A stretch of 6,390 nucleotides of DNA from Saprospiraceae bacterium (lineage in GTDB: Bacteria > Bacteroidota > Bacteroidia > Chitinophagales > Saprospiraceae). Shown piece by piece: positions 5,867-6,390 of the stretch. Below the pieces are notes generated by a model that was not told the DNA's origin, did no database searches, and saw nothing but the letters and a program-made list of their open reading frames with translations. The position numbers and the translations under genes are program-made. The first letter of the stretch is position 1, and each line of letters starts with the position of its first letter. Location: positions 1 to 6,390 of the forward strand of contig JAGQWV010000807.1 in the NCBI GenBank assembly GCA_020437045.1, in the 5' to 3' direction.

Positions 5867-6390
5867 TTGTCACTTAAATTGTCGCCGTTCATTTTTCTAA
5901 TCCTGCTTGTTTCCTGTAATAAGTACAGTAGACTGGAGCCCAGTGCCATTTTGTCTGAATTAAGTGAAAAAGAAAAAGTGGCGCGGTCCTATTTTTTCTA
6001 CCCCAGTATCATGCGCATGGTTAATCTTCAGGATAATCCGAGTTTTAATGAAATGATTAAGAAGGTGGAGAAAGTTATTCTTTATCGTTTGAAAAGAGAG
6101 GTGACGCTCGGTGAACTTACAGTAGTCAGAAATAGACTTGAACAAGAAGAAGCGTTCGAAGATTATGCCCGGGTTTCTCTGCAAGGAAAAAAAATGTTTT
6201 TTCTTGGGAAAGAAAATCCGGATCATTCTGTCTTTATCATTCCTTCAGAACGGGAGTACTATGTCGCGGATGTAATGGGGCAAATTAATTTTATTGCGCT
6301 TAATAAAATGATCCAATTATTTTCTGCAGAAGCGAACAATGAAAATAAACAGTTCCTGGATATTATATCGCTGGTCGGTGGCCAAAGAAG
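5867..6390 (+). CDS. DUF4252-like lipoprotein (3' end beyond the window)
   Basis: The frame is open from an in-frame TAA just upstream (ending at 5854) to the window edge, giving 174 residues. No ATG precedes the signal sequence, so translation probably starts at TTG 5867. This gives a lysine at position 4, a hydrophobic core at 7-15 and a lipobox LVSC with lipidated C17. TTG 5879 would remove the positive charge and is less likely. The mature part begins NKYSRLEPS and contains YFFYPSIMRMVNLQDNPSFNEMIKKVEK at about 42-69, cut here for description as YPSIMRMVN (45-53) and NPSFNEMIKKVEK (57-69), which resembles the Bacteroidota DUF4252 family. Function of that family is unknown; an envelope location is expected. 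No acidic patch follows the cysteine, so periplasm-facing anchoring is more likely than surface display. It may be co-transcribed with the hydroxylase, although a weak box (TATCTTGG, 5836-5843) precedes it. Confidence 0.75.
   Translation, partial: MSLKLSPFIFLILLVSCNKYSRLEPSAILSELSEKEKVARSYFFYPSIMRMVNLQDNPSFNEMIKKVEKVILYRLKREVTLGELTVVRNRLEQEEAFEDYARVSLQGKKMFFLGKENPDHSVFIIPSEREYYVADVMGQINFIALNKMIQLFSAEANNENKQFLDIISLVGGQR

Noticed and set aside
5590..5949. Open frame of 119 codons on the minus strand
   Set aside because: It lies opposite the C-terminal half of the hydroxylase and the start of the lipoprotein gene, and its translation has no family features.
5960..6226. Open frame of 88 codons on the minus strand
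   Set aside because: It is antisense to the lipoprotein frame, whose signal peptide, lipobox and DUF4252-like block are convincing; the antisense product is rich in F, K and I from AT-rich DNA.

Overview
The window looks like chromosomal housekeeping DNA of a member of the Bacteroidota. Three things suggest this: several TAnnTTTG boxes (the Bacteroidota -7 promoter element) lie just upstream of gene starts, Shine-Dalgarno sequences are largely absent, and a small lipoprotein of the DUF4252 type typical of this phylum is present. The phylum call is inference; nothing here fixes family or genus. I see no transposase, integrase, CRISPR array, tRNA or rRNA.

Layout from left to right. (1) 1-256, minus: N-terminal part of a calcineurin-like metallophosphoesterase of the UDP-2,3-diacylglucosamine diphosphatase type, cut by the window edge. 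(2) 503-1933, minus: a complete class-3-like aldehyde dehydrogenase. (3) 2011-3258, plus: a 415-residue protein that I do not recognise, divergent from the dehydrogenase across a 77-nt gap. (4) 3294-4772, minus: malate:quinone oxidoreductase (mqo), convergent with the unknown gene across only 35 nt. (5) 4773-5163: a long divergent intergenic region with several inverted repeats, a perfect 14-bp palindrome, AT-rich repeats and a promoter-like sequence. (6) 5164-5790, plus: a PHD/SM-20-type Fe(II)/2-oxoglutarate prolyl-hydroxylase-like enzyme. (7) 5867-6390, plus: a TTG-started DUF4252-like lipoprotein running off the right edge.

Functionally the genes are a mix: envelope lipid A synthesis (metallophosphoesterase), aldehyde oxidation, the malate step of the TCA cycle feeding quinones (mqo), an oxygen- and 2-oxoglutarate-dependent hydroxylase, and an envelope lipoprotein. 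Only the last two are co-directional and close enough to be a possible transcription unit. No multi-gene defence or biosynthetic system is evident.

The most interesting non-coding signal is the putative leader of the hydroxylase gene. Three short segments between 5125 and 5157 can pair in three mutually exclusive ways immediately upstream of the start codon, as in an attenuator or RNA switch. The densely symmetric mqo/hydroxylase intergenic region is the second target for follow-up.
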